In this document: positions 63,130-64,000 of the stretch, in pieces
How the letters are laid out: each line of letters begins with the position of its first letter
How positions within the stretch are numbered: the first letter of the stretch is position 1
Assembly (NCBI GenBank): GCA_913064725.1
Contig: CAJYAI010000004.1
Coordinates: 1 to 64,000 of the forward strand
Source of the DNA: an uncultured Alteromonadaceae bacterium
GTDB lineage: Bacteria; Pseudomonadota; Gammaproteobacteria; Pseudomonadales; Halieaceae
Direction: 5' to 3'
Length of the DNA stretch: 64,000 bases
Position numbers and translations under genes: made by a program
Notes under the pieces: model-generated
Seen by the model: only the letters and a program-made list of their open reading frames with translations
Told to the model about the DNA's origin: nothing
The model's database searches: none

Positions 63130-63744
63130 TTATGAGATGAGACCACGCGAACGCAGCGTGGCAATAATTAGCTCGACCTCTTCTTCTAGGGTTTGCTGAT
63201 CAGTTTTTAGGTGGATCTCCGGGGCGTTGGGCGCTTCGTAGGGATCGTCAATGCCCGTGAAGTTCTTGATCTCGCCAGCGCGTGCCTTTTTGTAGAGGCC
63301 CTTCGGATCTCGGGCTTCTGCGGCTTCTAGGCTGCAGTCGACAAAGACCTCGATGAAGTCCATGCCCGCCTGTTCATGTACCTGCCTGACTAAAGCGCGA
63401 TCGTTGAGGTAGGGGGAAATAAAGCTCGATAACACCAGCACGCCAGAGTCCACAAACAACTTGGAAATCTCACCTACACGGCGAATATTTTCTGTGCGAT
63501 CGGCCTCACTAAAACCCAGATTTTTATTGATACCAAAGCGTACATTATCGCCGTCAAGGCGATAGCAAAGCACTCCCATGTCGTGTAGCACGCCCTCTAG
63601 TGCAACCGCAACGGTGCTCTTCCCTGAACCTGATAACCCCGTAAACCACAAGGTTGCTCCACCATGCCCCAGCAGCGAGCCGCGTTCTTTGCGGGTTATC
63701 TCTCCCTCATGCCAATGGATATTGGTCGCTTTTTGGTCCGTCAT
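63130..63744 (-). CDS. cysC: Adenylylsulfate kinase
   Basis: APS kinase phosphorylates APS to PAPS. The 204-residue product has Walker [13 protein letters not shown] (about 37), the APS-binding [27 protein letters not shown] (Ser active-site segment, about 108) and [14 protein letters not shown]. The ATG at 63742-63744 has AAAGGAG eight bases upstream, so the longer frame to 63768 is not used. It is first in cysC-sat and divergent from a LysR gene. Confidence 0.95.
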   Translation of the reverse strand: MTDQKATNIHWHEGEITRKERGSLLGHGGATLWFTGLSGSGKSTVAVALEGVLHDMGVLCYRLDGDNVRFGINKNLGFSEADRTENIRRVGEISKLFVDSGVLVLSSFISPYLNDRALVRQVHEQAGMDFIEVFVDCSLEAAEARDPKGLYKKARAGEIKNFTGIDDPYEAPNAPEIHLKTDQQTLEEEVELIIATLRSRGLIS

Positions 63745-63838
63745 AGTTGCTCCTTTATTCACTTTCATAGTTTATTCGATAGCATCAATCTATAAAAACG
63801 GTTTAAATCTCTTATATCTACCTATTTTTAAGGTTTAT

Positions 63839-64000
63839 ATGCGATTTACATTAAAGCAGCTGCAGGTCCTAAAAACGGTAAGCGAGCGTCAGTCAACGAC
63901 AGCTGCAGCGAGCGCTTTGTCTCTATCACAATCTGCTGTCAGCTCGGCTTTGCAACAACTTGAAGCTCAGATTGGCAGTCAGCTCTTTGACCGTGTTGGT
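63839..64000 (+). CDS. LysR family transcriptional regulator (partial, N-terminal HTH)
   Basis: The first 54 residues are present before the window ends. The start MRFTLKQLQVLKTVSERQST and the winged HTH (AASALSLSQSAVSSALQQLE) followed by LFDRVG are typical of LysR regulators. It does not look like CysB (no MKLQQLRYI start). The AT-rich 94-nt gap to cysC should hold both promoters; regulation of cysC-sat is possible. Confidence 0.85.
   Translation, partial: MRFTLKQLQVLKTVSERQSTTAAASALSLSQSAVSSALQQLEAQIGSQLFDRVG

Overview
This window looks like a housekeeping stretch of chromosome from a marine-type gammaproteobacterium. The gammaproteobacterial markers are ZipA, a System I (Ccm) cytochrome c maturation set including CcmI, TtcA, YgiQ, AvtA, the TesA/YbbA/YbbP arrangement and an OxyR with the HCLRDxAL..C redox motif. 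A large orphan TonB receptor, single-chain Sat ATP sulfurylase and a DUF3501 cluster fit an aerobic oligotroph. Assignment to the OM60/NOR5-Halieaceae or a related lineage is inference only. Genes are packed very tightly, and many junctions are 1 to 14 nt overlaps. I saw no tRNA, rRNA, insertion sequence, CRISPR array or phage gene, and no gene-free gap longer than 300 bases.

Layout: (1) 1-9449, minus strand: the TCA block sdhCDAB-sucAB-lpdA-sucC (sucC runs off the left edge), with a good sigma70-type promoter before sdhC and a terminator-like hairpin between sdhB and sucA. (2) 9639-12067, plus: gltA translationally coupled to a KAS III-like gene. (3) 12064-20374, minus: phoB-phoR-pstS-pstC-pstA-pstB-phoU-hisC, with a clear Pho box and -10 element before phoB. 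(4) 20436-27506, minus: smc-zipA-ligA and a small lipoprotein of the lytic transglycosylase type. (5) 27618-35347, minus: ttcA-ccmABCDEFGHI. (6) mdh (plus), then ybbA-ybbP (minus) divergent from tesA-potassium channel-ygiQ (plus), whose first genes share a CATG start. (7) A TonB-dependent receptor (plus) whose terminator lies inside the 3' coding end of convergent oxyR. (8) 47143-49576, plus: rubrerythrin, a two-cluster Fe-S oxidoreductase and DUF3501, divergent from oxyR. (9) 49861-56649: a loose set containing a Tat-signal FAD oxidoreductase, a HAD phosphatase, an alpha/beta hydrolase, an exported glutathione peroxidase, a small HNH-like protein, a uridine-kinase-like protein and a lipoprotein carboxylesterase. 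(10) 56710-60568, minus: tpiA, a thiolase-like protein, an SDR and an enoyl-CoA hydratase. (11) avtA (plus) converging with zero gap on cysC-sat (minus), then the start of a LysR regulator at the right edge.

Functionally the window covers most of the oxidative TCA cycle (citrate synthase, 2-oxoglutarate dehydrogenase, succinyl-CoA synthetase, succinate dehydrogenase, malate dehydrogenase), phosphate sensing and uptake, cytochrome c maturation, chromosome segregation, division and repair, and sulfate activation. The most interesting candidate for an incompletely described system is the rubrerythrin / Fe-S oxidoreductase / DUF3501 operon beside oxyR, which I infer to be a peroxide-protection module with its own electron path. 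A thiolase-like protein that appears to lack the N-terminal nucleophilic cysteine, and a PstC with a large extra periplasmic domain, also deserve attention.
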